This document shows positions 26,401-39,900 of a DNA stretch of 64,000 bases, in pieces (position 1 is the stretch's first letter; each line of letters starts with the position of its first letter). The position numbers and the translations under genes are program-made. Source of the DNA: Gordionus sp. m RMFG-2023 (lineage: Eukaryota; Nematomorpha; Gordioida; Chordodea; Parachordodidae); assembly GCF_954871325.1 (NCBI RefSeq), contig NC_088776.1, positions 22,616,508 through 22,680,507 of the forward strand. Direction: 5' to 3'. Below the pieces are notes generated by a model, which was given only the letters and a program-made list of their open reading frames with translations, did no database searches and was not told the origin of the DNA.

Positions 26401-26895
26401 ATGCTGATAGAAATATAATACTAACCTATATATGTGTCAAGCATGATAAATAATTTCTTTAAAAATTTAAAAATTGTGAATTTCGCATTACACCTTTGAA
26501 GGAAAACCCTTTCCAAATAAGATATTCCCTCATATGGCATATCTTACATATACTATCCAGATTAATTCACCATCATGTCTTGGCTCAAAATTAAAATTAT
26601 TTTAAACCAAATATAATTTTTTTTAAGTATGGGGCTAATTACCAACACTGGTTTGTAGCTTGATTCGATAAAATAAAAGTAAATTACCACATAAATCAAA
26701 TATTTTATTTTATCGATCATTGAAAACTATAAGAAACTTAATAATCATAATCAAAATATTATTGTTAAATAAAGGGTAATCTATCACTTCATAAAAAATT
26801 TAAAAGTAAGCCAATTAGTTATTTGTTAGGTAACTAACGTGGCCTATATTTTTTTTTTTTAATTAACTATAAACAAAAAAATTATATGTAAATAT

Positions 26896-27719
26896 TAGTG
26901 TTGCAAAGTAACGTCAGTGAAAGTACGTCGTTGCTAACGGCGTTACTTTTTTGTGGAAAAGAAACGCAATTCGTTACTTGTTTCAAATGGTAATGAGTAA
27001 CGCGTTTATTTTTTTTTGAGTAACGCAAAACGTTTACTCGTTACTTTAAATTTATTCTTAAAATGGAAAAAATATTTTTTATTAAATATTATATTTTTTC
27101 ACATTTTCAGATTAAACCATCAAAGTTCTTCATTTTTATTTTATTTATATATTTTTGTTGTTGAATTTTATAATTATAGTCAAGATTGTTAATCTAGTTA
27201 ATATTTAATCAATCAAGGTATGTTAATTTATATTCACTAATATTATCATTTATTTTATAAATAATATATCTCAATAGTACTTATTTCTTAGGTGAATTCT
27301 GGTAAAGATAAAAAAAAATTGATGAGAATCTGAAGGTTCTTGTGGAGATGATACAATAAATATTTTTGAAAATAAAGAATATTCTTTAAATATTTGTAAC
27401 ACCTCCAATTAAAATTTTTATTTATTAAATATACTGCCCTCCCATCTTCAGCGCCAGTTGAATGTGTGTTTCACAGAGCAAAATCTCTGTTGTGCAATAA
27501 GCGCTCTTTTTTATCTGATCAAAATTTTGAAATCAATTGTTAAGTAAAAAATTATTACAAATGTATCTTATTATTTTTAAAAATTTATATAAAAATTTAC
27601 GCGTTACTTTTTTGAATAAAGAGTAACGAGTTTCTTATTTTTAAAGTTGGTAACGCATTCTTTTTTACTAATGTAATGAGTAACGTATTTCTTTTTTGAA
27701 GTAACATTTAAAAGCATTA
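26896..27719 (+). mobile_element. Deleted hAT element with perfect 8-bp duplication
   Basis: The body starts TAGTGTTGCAAAGTAAC and ends GTTACTT-like sequence plus AGCATTA (as GTAACATTTAAAAGCATTA). It is flanked by identical GTAAATAT (26888-26895, 27720-27727). Subterminal GTTACT/AGTAAC motifs repeat many times. The only coding remnant is the C-terminal dimerisation motif near 27433-27540 (LPSSAPVECVFHRAKSLL). The rest of the transposase is deleted. It sits in the first intron of the glycosyltransferase, just before exon 2. Confidence 0.88.
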
Positions 27720-27972
27720 GTAAATATTAACATTTAAAAATACAATTCAAATATTTATTTACTATTCGAATAATATTCTTGAATTTAAAATAAAAATGTT
27801 CCAATACGAATAATAACGATCAAATAATAAAAGATTTTATTAGATTTGAATATAATTTAATTTAAAGAATATCGAATATACATAGAAGCATTCGTATAAA
27901 TTCTTTTGTTGATAATATATTTAAATTAATTTATAATAAATCATTATTATTTCTCATATTTTTATATTTTAG

Positions 27973-30900
27973 TTAAATCAAAGACAGGCGGTTATAATGC
28001 AAAGACAAAACGCATTGGAAACAAAACTTATGTACAAATAAACTCTAATATAACCTTTTATAAAAAACCTAGCCTATCGCTACGAAATACAGAATTTATT
28101 AAAATAGAAACATTTAAAGGTCCAATATCGTGGGCAAAGTTAAAGAGCTTTCTACCTTCTGTTAAGCAAGGTGGGCACTGGAAACCCCAAAAATGCATAT
28201 CTAGACATAAATTGGCTATTATTATACCTTATCGAGATAGGGAGGAACATCTTTATAAACTATTGGCCTCTTTACATTCCTTGCTAAAGCGACAAGAGAT
28301 TTTTTACAAAATATATGTGGTAGAACAAGTATGATTAATTTTTTGTTCATTAATAAATTATGTTTAAAATGAATAATTGAATTTTAGTTTTATATCATAT
28401 TATAATGTGATCATAAGAAATTCCTATCTTATCTCTCGAATTATTCTCTCTCATTTATATGTCTTATTTTGGCCGTCATAGCAACTACTTATTCGCAGAT
28501 TTAATAACAGGATTACCCTTTTAACCTCAACAATTATCACTTTTAAATTCCTTATATAAGGTATCATTTCTATGAATATCTAGTCAACATTAAACTACTA
28601 TTAGTCATGCTCACAACTCAAAGGCAACCAAATTTGAAATTTAATAGGAATTTATTAATGTTTAATTATAACGCCATCTTTGAAATAAAACATATTAACA
28701 ATGTATCATATAGTTTAAAATCGAGTCAGAACTGAGAGAACGATCAGGCTTATGAAATTCCCGTTATCATTATCACTTTAAAAATTATCCCTGCACTCAC
28801 ACCTTTATTTGAATTTGTGTCCAATTTTAATTATTCATATTTAAAAACATTATGAATTATGAGAATAACATATTGACGCTAACATATAATATTTTTTTAA
28901 AAGTATGGATCAGGCTTGTTTAATAAGGCTATACTTATGAACGCGGCTTTTAGAGAAGCATTTTGGGAAAAGAATTTTCATTGCTATGTGTTTCACGATG
29001 TTGATCTCATGCCCGAAGATTACAGAAACATGTATTCATGCCCCAAGCAGCCAAGGCATCTCTCAGTGGCCATCGATGAAATGGATTATAAGTTTAAATT
29101 AATTTTATATAATGCCCTCTTGAAAGGATAAACTATAAAATAAATTATATAGTTTGTGTATTATTATATGTTTGTATTTAAGGAAAATACAAATGTATTG
29201 CTACTTTCTTACCGCTTTAGAAATATCTTGACCACTAAATGAGTTTGAAATCTAAAAATTTTATTTCATATCCCTTAGTTACTATATACTATTAAAAAAC
29301 AAAATTTTAAAAATATCTAAAAGGATCCTGCATGTAACCTTCTCGTTTTTGTTAGTGGAATTGATAAAATATTTTTTACACATATAATAATACCCCCCCC
29401 CCTCTTAAAGTAAAAGCCTATCAACTGTTAATCAATATTATCTAAATATTTTTCCACTAGATTAAAATATCAGATGCTTGTAGGAGGTGTATTAATGTTT
29501 AAACCCGAACATTTTATTAAAGTCAATGGTTATTCGAATTTATATTGGGGCTGGGGAGCTGAAGATGACGATATGGCATACAGGTAGCATTATATATTTA
29601 TAATTAAATAAACTTGAATAATGTTTAATCTTAAATCATCATTTATCTTTTAAAAATAAATGATGGGAAATTTCTTTACCTTGGAAAATTTTCCCACAAT
29701 TTTATAATAATTGTAATAACCAATAAAAGTGTTTAACAAACGATATAAGAGTTTGGGGTAAAACGTTCGATATTTTGCATTTTTTTCAATAAAAAATAAA
29801 AGCAAAACAGAACAAATTATAGACCAATATAATAATGTGTAGGCTAATCTCTCACCTATAAAATAAATGTAAAAAGTATAGCTCTCCAAATAGGAACTAT
29901 AATTATTTATGTGCAATTTTACATTTTCGCAATTTTAATTCTTATACTAAATTTAACTGATTTTTATTGGTTTCGCTGACTAATTAGTCGATAAAACGGA
30001 TGTGGTTAATTAGCCATAGGCATTAATCGGTTAGGCTTAGAGCCGTTTTCAAACTCCTATGTATAATATATATAGTGGTTAAGCTTTCAGATCTCTGGTT
30101 TATTCTAAAGAAAATAAATTCGTTTATTTATTTAAAAGATAAAAAAAGTCCTTAACAATACAATTTTCCATTCATACATAACTTATATTTTCTATGTGTT
30201 TTTAAATTATTTTATCCTGCATGTAAAATTATTTTAATTATTTTTCAAGACAATTGTTTCGAACCCCAATTTTCTTATAGCTATTTCTGAATTTTAAATA
30301 TTTTTTTTTGAAAATAATAGATATTTAAATATATATTTTTGAGAGGCTAATTTCAAAATGTCAAATTGAACCGAGAAACTTAATATTTAAAAATTTAGAA
30401 AGAGAATCAATTAAGTAAAATAATATTGTAATATTTCTTTGATAAGTTAAACTAATTTTAAATATTTGAAACCTATTTTTATATATATTTTGATTTTCCC
30501 CCTTTTCTAATATTTTTTTTTATAATTCTGTCTTTTAGCTTTGATGGGGGAACTCCGTTTTTTAATCTAATAGTAGTAATATTACTAAACAAAAATTTAT
30601 TTAAATATTTTTTTTGTAAATCTACCTTTTTGTTTTCCTGGAACCTAAATCTAATTTTTATTGATTATTTAATTCATATTAACTACACTGTGTTTCATTT
30701 GAATTAATACCCTCCTTTTTTTAGCAATAAATCTATCATTTCTAAATATAATTCAATAAAATTTTATTGATTGAGAGAAAAATAAATTATCAATGATTTC
30801 TACAAATTATCAAATTCTATCAACAGGGTCCAAAGTTGTTTTTTCTCATTGCAACAGCGTATACCCTATTATTTTGCAGATTTACCGGTGGAGTTACTGT

Positions 30901-33900
30901 AAGCAGCTTTTCATCCGTGAATAAAATGAACTAACCTCTGAGGGTATTTTCGTAGAAGTTGTTTACGTCCCAGACGGAAAATCTTTTCGCATCATTTAGG
31001 TCCTGGGCTTGTTTCTCTTTTAAACATTTTAGTTGCGCCTCTTTGTAAATAATCGAATGCACTAAAGTTTGCGAAATACCAGATTCTCGGGATACTTGAA
31101 GAATTGTTCTGTGGGCGCCAGGCCAGTCTTCCTAGTCCAATTTTCTATATTCCAAGCTATGCATAATCTACCATCAACATACAATTTTTCTGCTGATCAG
31201 GTAGCATCAATTTTTGCAATCTATCGATTCGTTAAAAAAAATTTTAAAACCTTTTGGCTTCCTAATGTTTTTAGTTTCAAAATTATAATTAAACTCAAGT
31301 CATTTTTAATGAAGACCATTTTTTTTATTATAATCTGCTTTAGTGTTGTTAAACGGCTCAATTTGAGCTGATTTTTAAAAACAGCTAAATATAGCCTAAA
31401 TCTCGATATTTTGCTAATAGGTGTTCAAACCTTTGTACCGTCTATGAGCAAAATCTTAAGGCTTACATATTTTTCTAAATAAAATAGTTAGTCATTTATA
31501 AAAGTCTACTCAAAACGAGCCATTTAACAACACTGGTGTGCTTAAATGTAAAGTTTAATAAAAACAAAATATTTTACATGTTGGAAAGTTCGAATTTTGT
31601 TTGTCCAACTATGAATATGCATAACTTTGGACCCTGTTATTTATCCCTCTCTCAATCTATAAAATTTTATTAAATTACTTAATTGACAGATTTATTACCA
31701 ATAGGATATCAGTTCAATTGGAATACAGTATATATTCCAATCATAACCTATAATATAATACAAATAGAAACGTTCATTCTATAAAAAAGGAATTGGGACT
31801 ACAAGTTCCCAAATACGAATAATTATATTTTTAAATAGTAATTTAAATTTTTTGTTTTAAAAAATAAAATTCTTTGGGTTCTGATGAAGCCTTAGGGCTC
31901 TTATTTTGCCGCCTATATTTTTTAAAAAAATATAAAGTTCCGCTTGACATGTTTCCAAGGGAAGAGATTAATTATAATAGTAACAAAGATAATGTCATAA
32001 GAAACCATGCTCAAATATCTTTTGAAATTTAATTCTAAAATTTAAAAAAATTGAATGAAATGTATTTATGATTAAATTCTCCCGCATTTTATTTGAAAGT
32101 GGAAATTGAAAACTTAGTTTTGATTGCGATAATTATAAATCATTTCTCCTTTTTAAAAACAAATTAAAACCCATATTTTGTATTCTTTTTTGCATATTTT
32201 TATTTTATTCCTCAAAATCGAATAGAATCTTTAAAAATAATTAAAGAACTTAAAAAATAAAATTTTTAAATTTTATCACCGCTAAGAACAAAATTATCTA
32301 AAATACTTTAAATGATATTTTAATTATTAGATTTTAAAATAAAAGTTATATTTTACTTTTATGTATATATGGGTATATAGATAATATTATTGGTTCCACG
32401 TCTTTATAGAGAAACCATTATAGAGAATGTATTTTATAGAGAAACATTTATAGAGAAAACAATTATAGAGAATGCATTTATAGAGAATTGTTTTATAGAG
32501 AATGTAATTTATAGAGAATGATTTTAAAGAGAATTATTTTATAGAGAATGTCCTTTATAGAGAATGACTTCAAAGAGAATGATTTTATAGAGAATGCCGT
32601 TTATAGAGAATGGTTTTATAGAGAATGTCGATTATAGAGAATGATTTTAAAGAGAATTATTTTATAGAGAAGGTCCTTAATAGAGAATGACTTCAAAGAG
32701 AATGATTTTATAGAGAATGTTGTTTATAGAGAATGATTTTAAAGAGAATTACTTTTATAGAGAATTATTTTGTAGAGAATTACATTGTAGAGAATCATTT
32801 TGTAGAGAATTACAATGTAGAGAATTATTTTATGGAAAATTATTTTCTAGATCTTGATTTTATAGAGAAATATTATATATGGGACAATTGTAGAGTTCAA
32901 AAAATTTATGCGGGATTTGAAAAATATATCAAAATTAACATTTTAATAATACAATTCAGTTTATTTGTTCTATTTTTTAGATGACTTTATTTGTTTCAAC
33001 AATGGTTTTTTTGTAAAATCTTTTTAGTTCATATCAAGGTTTAGCTTGATTATTAACTCAGCTAAACCAAACCTTAAACGATTTGTTAAATATGTATTAA
33101 ATTAAAGAGAATCTAAACTGAACCAACCATTTTTAAAATTTTTATATATTGCGTTTATATGTCAGCTACCTAAATTAGCCTATAGAAGGGTTCTTAACTT
33201 TACCCTTATGAATATAATATGACGGACGAGAATCTTGATTTTAATTTTAATTAAGAAAAGGTTTTAACCAGTTGTTTGGGTAAAAAATATGTCACATTCC
33301 CGTTCGTTCTGCGTTTCGGAACTTCTAAATATAATTTTCTTTCTATTTTATTATACAAATTTTATTCATAAATCTTTTTAATATAGATAACTAAGAATTC
33401 ATTAATCTCTAATGATACACATTTAGATGTATGCGATGGCTTTAATATATTGAGTGTCGAAAAGTGCCGATCTCTATTTGGGTTTCCACATATTTATAGA
33501 GAAACCAATATTTTTGATTTATAAGCACCATAATTTTGTCCTTCCTAAAAAACCAAAACCGTAAATTGAAGGTTTCTATATAAAATATTATAGCGAATGC
33601 ATTACCGCAAATGCATTATCGCGAATGTATTATAGCGAACGCATTATCATGCATTATAGCGAGTATAATACAGCGAAAATATTATAGCGAATGCATTATC
33701 GCAAATGTATTATCGCGAATTCATTATCGCGAATGCATTATCTCAAATGAATTACATCAGTTGCTATATCGGGAATGGAGTTTGATGAAAACTACAATTT
33801 TATATTTATCGGCCTTTAGACAGACTTAGTTGAACCTGAAAATTAAGTTAAAGTTGGGCTTGGGTCTAAAAATTTTTTTTTTTAAATAGGGTTAAGGCTT

Positions 33901-36900
33901 TTGATTTTTTTGACTCAAAAAATATAAAAAAGATTCTAAGCAATAAAATAGATTTCTCTAAAGATTAGGGTAAAGGAATTAAATTTTTATATTAATTGAT
34001 TGTTTAATATGCGTTTAGGTATATTTTTCAATTAAATTTGGGACAGGACAAGCTCAGGCCTAAAATTTAAAATTATGGTTAGGCTCCTAAAAATAAAGAT
34101 TTTGGATGGAGCTTTGGCCGAAATAAAAAAAATTTGCAAGGCACTAAGAAAAAAAGTTTTATTTAAAACATTGAGCCAAAAAGATAATTAGACCTCGGAT
34201 TTATATTATTCTTTGACAAAGCATGCTTTAATTAGTGAGGGATTTAGTATGGACTTGATAAACAGTTTTTGATAATAAATTTATATAAAGTTCTCTTATT
34301 GTTTAATCAAAAAGACAAGGTCAAAGCTTATCACAATAAGACATGAAACAATATTCAGCATCATAGGTATATTGTCGAATTGAATTACTATCCATCTCAG
34401 TACTTAATTCGTGTAATCTCTGATGATGAAATTGCCACTATTGTGACTTAGGAATTGGGAAAAAAATAGATTATTGATTTCCTTAATTGATTCTTGCTAA
34501 GTTCTTGCTTCCTGACGAGTCTTTTTTCCAATTATGTGATCAAAGACAAAATTATATAAAAATAGATATAGAAATATAATAAATATAAATGGAGCTAAAA
34601 TTGAATGAATTGAACATGCCTCATATATTATTAAAAATAACTTAGCTATTTTTGACACAAATTATAGTATATTTCCATTTCAGTTCAGTTGCTATATTAT
34701 ATTTTATTAATCTGATGAATGTCATAAATTTTATTAGAATGGCGATAATAGTGATTGGACGTTACTATCATCGCTGAAGATGAGAAAATTTAATGGAATG
34801 AAATTTACTTTGTGAGTTGTACTTCAAGGAGTAGATACAACCCTAAAAAATCGAAAGGTGGAAAATATCTCTTTTTTACATTTTCTATGCCTTTATATAT
34901 AACTGTCTAAGGAAGCTTAGATAATGAAAATCCTTATGCTATGCTGGAAAATGAAAATATTGCTTTAATCATGAAAATTTTTTTATTAAGAAACATCCAC
35001 CCCTCCTTCCAACAGAAAAGTTTGAATAAATAATTAGCCCTAATGATACGAAGAAATTTAAATATTAATGATAATTATACTTGCTTATAACCAGATCTAT
35101 AGACCGACTACCAATAATAAAAAGACGCTTCATTCAAACAATGTTAAACAGGACCTTTTACCACAGGGGAAGGGGTTATAACTCATGATTGGCATTGAAA
35201 TTAAAATGGGTAGTTTGTATTTGGAATTCCGTTGTTCTAATTTTGATGTGGTATAGGAAATGAGGAGAGTGGGGGAAGAAGGGGGTAGTATTATAATATA
35301 TGATGAAAATTTTTTTGATAATTAGGTATTTGAAATAACTTCTAAGTGTAAAAGAGTTAGTAAAATATTGTGCAATCTGCTGCAAATATCAAGCTTCGAT
35401 ATTTTTTAAAGAAAGACATTACAATGTGATGGAAATCAATGTATATCATGATACAAAGCTTCTTATAATCATATGATAACAAGCTTGTCTGTGAACCAAC
35501 CATATTTAAACAAATTGGTATCAATAAATATAATCCCTATATGTAAATAAAAAATTTCTTATAAATATTAAAAGTCTGATCTTCGGAATGTTTAACAAGT
35601 TCAAAAAACCTATAAAAAACATTTTAAACTTTTTGATTCACCTTTCTCTACACTCCTAAGGAGTTTAGGCTTGTAATAAGAAATTTTTATTTTACTAAAA
35701 TCAATTTAGAGAAAAAAGTGTATTATTTTAAATTTTGTCGATGTATAATTTTTAGGTAAGGGTTTGAACTATCATTTTGTATTTTGTAAATTCAGATACA
35801 ATTATTTTCGGACCTATGACGATTTTGACAGAAATTGATCCAACCACCCCCTGGTCTTCCCTGCCTACCCTGTGAATATTAGACAGTACTCTAATGATCT
35901 TTTAACTAAACTTAATGTTGTAAGGCGATAGTTTAATGGGTAATGTTTTATTTTTTGTTATTATTTGCATTTAAAATCATTAATTGAGTGCGTTTTATTA
36001 AATTTAAAAATCTGATTTTGCCAGAAATGCACCTGAATAAGTGTAGAATACCCACCCTTAATGTTGCGCAATCGGTTAATTTTAGGCAATTCCAAAACGG
36101 TTAGCCAAGTTTTTAGATTAAAAAATCGTTTAAGCATAATTAGGCTTAGCATAAAAATAGCGAAAACTAATTATTCAAAAATTAGGCATCGGCTAAGGAG
36201 TCGGTTAATCGCCCGTCATATATCGTTACATAATAAATATATAAAATAATTTTAATAAAGGCTAGGCTTAGTGTTGCGTAACTCTGACGGGCGATTAGCC
36301 TAGCTCCCAGTCCCTACAATTTGTCTAATTAGTTTTAGGCGATTTTTCGGTTAAGCCAAATTATGTTTAGCTGATTTTTAGGCTACTAACACTACTTATA
36401 AATTTCAGATTAATGTAAATTAAAATTTCTTCAGAAGTTCAATATAAGATCTTCTGAAATTTATAGGGTGGGTATATTCTACACATATTATAATGCATTT
36501 TCGGCAAAATCAGATATAAAATTTAATAAAACGCGCTCAATTTATGATTTAAAATGAAAAAATAGAACAAAATAAAATTATTAAATACAAAAATATTTTG
36601 GCGCAATCGTATGAAATTCCCATGGTAGATTCTCTTCGGAATTGGTAAAATCAGATTTATTAGGGAAATTATAAAAGCGCACTATAAATCAAAGACCTAC
36701 AGGCCCGACCTTAAACCCGGGCCGTATTTTAATTTTTTTAAATACACGGGCCGGGTCAAAAAAAGCTTTTTTTAAAAAACTCGAGCCGGGCCATATATTT
36801 TTAAACCAAATATTTTAACACCATTATTATCTAGGCAAATTAAAAATAGATAATATATTTTTTAAAAATCGGGGCCGGGCCAAGCAGATTAAAATAATGC

Positions 36901-39900
36901 ACAAAGCAACTAAATATTGACAAAATTTTCTAAAACAATTGGCGTAAGGCTGGCTTTGTTGCTAATAGTTTTTTTTAAATGGCTACTCTACTAGTTAAAG
37001 CAAAGCACTAATAGAAACTGATAAAGAAGGAAACATTTTCATAATTTTAGTATTACTACTTCTAATTGTTCAGCGTATTTTAAAAAAAATAACAAGAGGA
37101 AACTCAAAAATATTATCATAATTATTCATAAGCAATACAAATCAGGAACGTGAATAAATTTTTTTATGATTATTTTTTCCCTTTTTCTATTCAAGGGTTC
37201 CGAGAATTTATATGACGGCATTTGGCTTTTTTTGAGAAAATTTATTTCTAAAATATTACTTATTTCATTTTCTATAAAATTATTCTCTATAAAATCCTTC
37301 TCTATAAAATAATTCTCTCTAAAACAATTCTCTGTAAAATATTCTCTATAAAATAATTCTCTGTAAAACAATTCTCTGTAAAATATTCTCTATAAAATCA
37401 TTCTCTATAAACGACATTCTATATAATTGTTTTCTCTTTAAAAGTTTCTCTATAAAATAAATTCTCTATAAAATCATTCTCTATAAACGAAATTCTCTAC
37501 AAAATCATTCTCTATAAATGAGATTCTCTATAAACGACATTCTCTATAATTGTTTTCTCTTTAAAAGTTTCTCTATAAAATAAATTCTCTATAAAATCAT
37601 TCTCTATAAACGATATTCTCTACAAAATCATTCTCTATAAATGAGATTCTCTATAAACGACATTCTCTATAATTGTTTTCTCTTTAAAAGTTTCTCTATA
37701 AAATAAATTCTCTATAAAATCATTCTCTATAAACGATATTCTTTATAAACGACATTCTCTACAATTGTTTTCTCTATAAAAGTTTCTCTATATTTGCATT
37801 CTCTATAAAAGATTCTCTGTAAAGACGGGATACCAATATTATTAATGGTAGAATATGTTATATCATTTGTGAGATTTTAAAAACAAATAAGAAAGTAGCA
37901 TTCAATATATACTGGATTATATCTGAAAATCTCTTGTAGCCAAAGTTGAATAATAGGATTCCCTCGAAATAGGAATAACGGTTTTTTTTTAAAAGTTGTA
38001 CATTCAAATTTAAAATTGAGAAATCTTAATTTGTATATTTAAATTACACTTTGAATAAATTATAACTGCAGATATTTAAATTTAAATCTTTGAATAATTT
38101 AAAACTGTGCATTTAGAAAAAAAACTAAACTGTGCATTTAAATAATAGTAACCTAAAATTATATTCTCCTTTCCCTGTCTGACTTTTAAAATTTACCTTA
38201 TCCCTTTTTTCTACACAATAAACCTAGGAGAAAATCTAACAAGAAAAAAAAAAATCATAATTTTAAAAATTAAAATAATTTTAGAATTATAAATTACTGA
38301 AAAGGGAAACTTTATTGTATGCTGATGCACAAATATTTTAGATCCGTGATTCTATGGTATTTAGCAGATGTCAAACTTTTTCAAACATTAGACATTATAA
38401 ATATAATTAGAAAACAACAGCTCGATTTAAATATTGGGGTTAATTCGATAGAATATTGCGAAAGAAGGTCTTTAGAATCGAGCTTGTATTTGAGAAATGA
38501 TAATATTTGTAAATTAATAACATGATAGGAGACTTTGTTTTAACTAACACATATTAGTCCAATAGCGATCTTAAGAACTTGATAGGCTGCCAAAAAGGTG
38601 CATTCAAAAACTCAAAAAGATTAAAAAATAAAAAGTAAGGATTGGTATTTAGTAGATTCAATATTTGTATATTTAGATAAAATCAATTCATCTCTTAAGT
38701 GTAATATTTGAACTATATATAGTTACTCAAGTTCCAATTTTAATTCCACGATATCTTATTACATTTTTCAATCTTATCTACTGATCAATATGAATTATAA
38801 ATTTATTTCATTTATCAATTTGTGTAAAGGAAAACATTTTTTTTTAAATAACATTAATAAACTATCGTAATCACTATCTTCATATCTGATAACATATGTA
38901 TGTCTTTTTTTGCAAGAATTTATAAAAATTCTCCATTTATCGGTTTTACCTAATAGAAACGATTGGTATTTTACATTTTTATAAAATTTTGAAACAAACA
39001 GAACAAATATAAATTTATATGTAGCCCAATCCTTACCTACAAATTGAAAAAAAAGTGTAGCTGTGTACTTGGAACTGTGATTAATTATGCGAAGTGTTCC
39101 ATTTGAGCCATCTTACACTATACCTAGGTAAATTTAGCCATCATAAACTGTACACAGAATAGCTAAGCACCATGACAAAATGTGAATACAACTTTATTGT
39201 TTTATTTAACTAAATATTGCAATTTTAACATCTATTCATCACTTTTAAATATAAACTAATCAATACAGTATTGGAATGTAAAAAAATATATATAAATAGC
39301 ACATGTACATGTGCCCATTTTAGGCAGATCGTACCATTCAATTATTCTTCTCCTTTGCCACTATTTTAAAAAAAATTCCAAATAACAGGCCTTTTATTAA
39401 TGTTCCTTTTTGCTCAAAAATATCTTTTTACATGGTGTAGACGTTAATATTTAAAAATTAATTTTTTACAGTTTAAATCACACGGAACTTTTTAACCGTT
39501 TTATCCATAACATACACATCGTTATTGCGTGACTTCTAGTAAGCTACGAACTTTCGATAAATTTCATTTTATAATTATGAGATGAATTTATGGAACGTGT
39601 ATGCAAAATTTTAATAAATTTTTATAAAAGCAAAGTAAACTAGAAGGTTATTTTTAAAATTGTTGGGTAAAAAACGATTTTTTGGCAAAATATGACAACA
39701 CTGGAAAGTTTTTTAAATGATAACCATAGGTAAGATAAATATAAAAAATATCTTCACACCAAATTTAAGGTCTTAATGCTCAAGGGTTAAAGAGTCGCTT
39801 TACCCCTGTCACCCATATTCCTGTTTTTTCAAAATTTTTGCCTTTTTAACGCGAAATGTCCGAGAAAATTTTATATTTCTAAACACATTATCATTATTTA

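Larger units (their letters stand above)
32392..37834. mobile_element. Large foldback, Mutator-like non-autonomous element
   Basis: The outer ends are inverted: GGTTCCACGTCTTTATAGAG on the left, and CTCTGTAAAGACGGGATACC on the right. They are flanked by an exact 9-bp direct repeat AATATTATT (32383-32391 and 37835-37843). Behind each end lie about 500 bp of TATAGAGAA-based minisatellite, in opposite orientation on the two sides. Long array-like inverted arms and a 9-bp duplication are the pattern of Mutator-like or foldback elements. The 5.4-kb interior contains other repeats (33479, 35943, 36688) and no transposase that I can recognise. The target duplication is AT-only, so chance similarity is possible, but the coincidence with the inverted arms makes it persuasive. 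Confidence 0.72.

Noticed and set aside
32733-32984. Repetitive ENYFVENYIVENHFVENY protein
   Set aside because: It is a translation of the TATAGAGAA minisatellite arm and not a gene; the inverse array gives a similar frame at 37126-37371.
32392-33760. CRISPR-like array
   Set aside because: Units are degenerate, contiguous and without unique spacers, in a eukaryotic intron.
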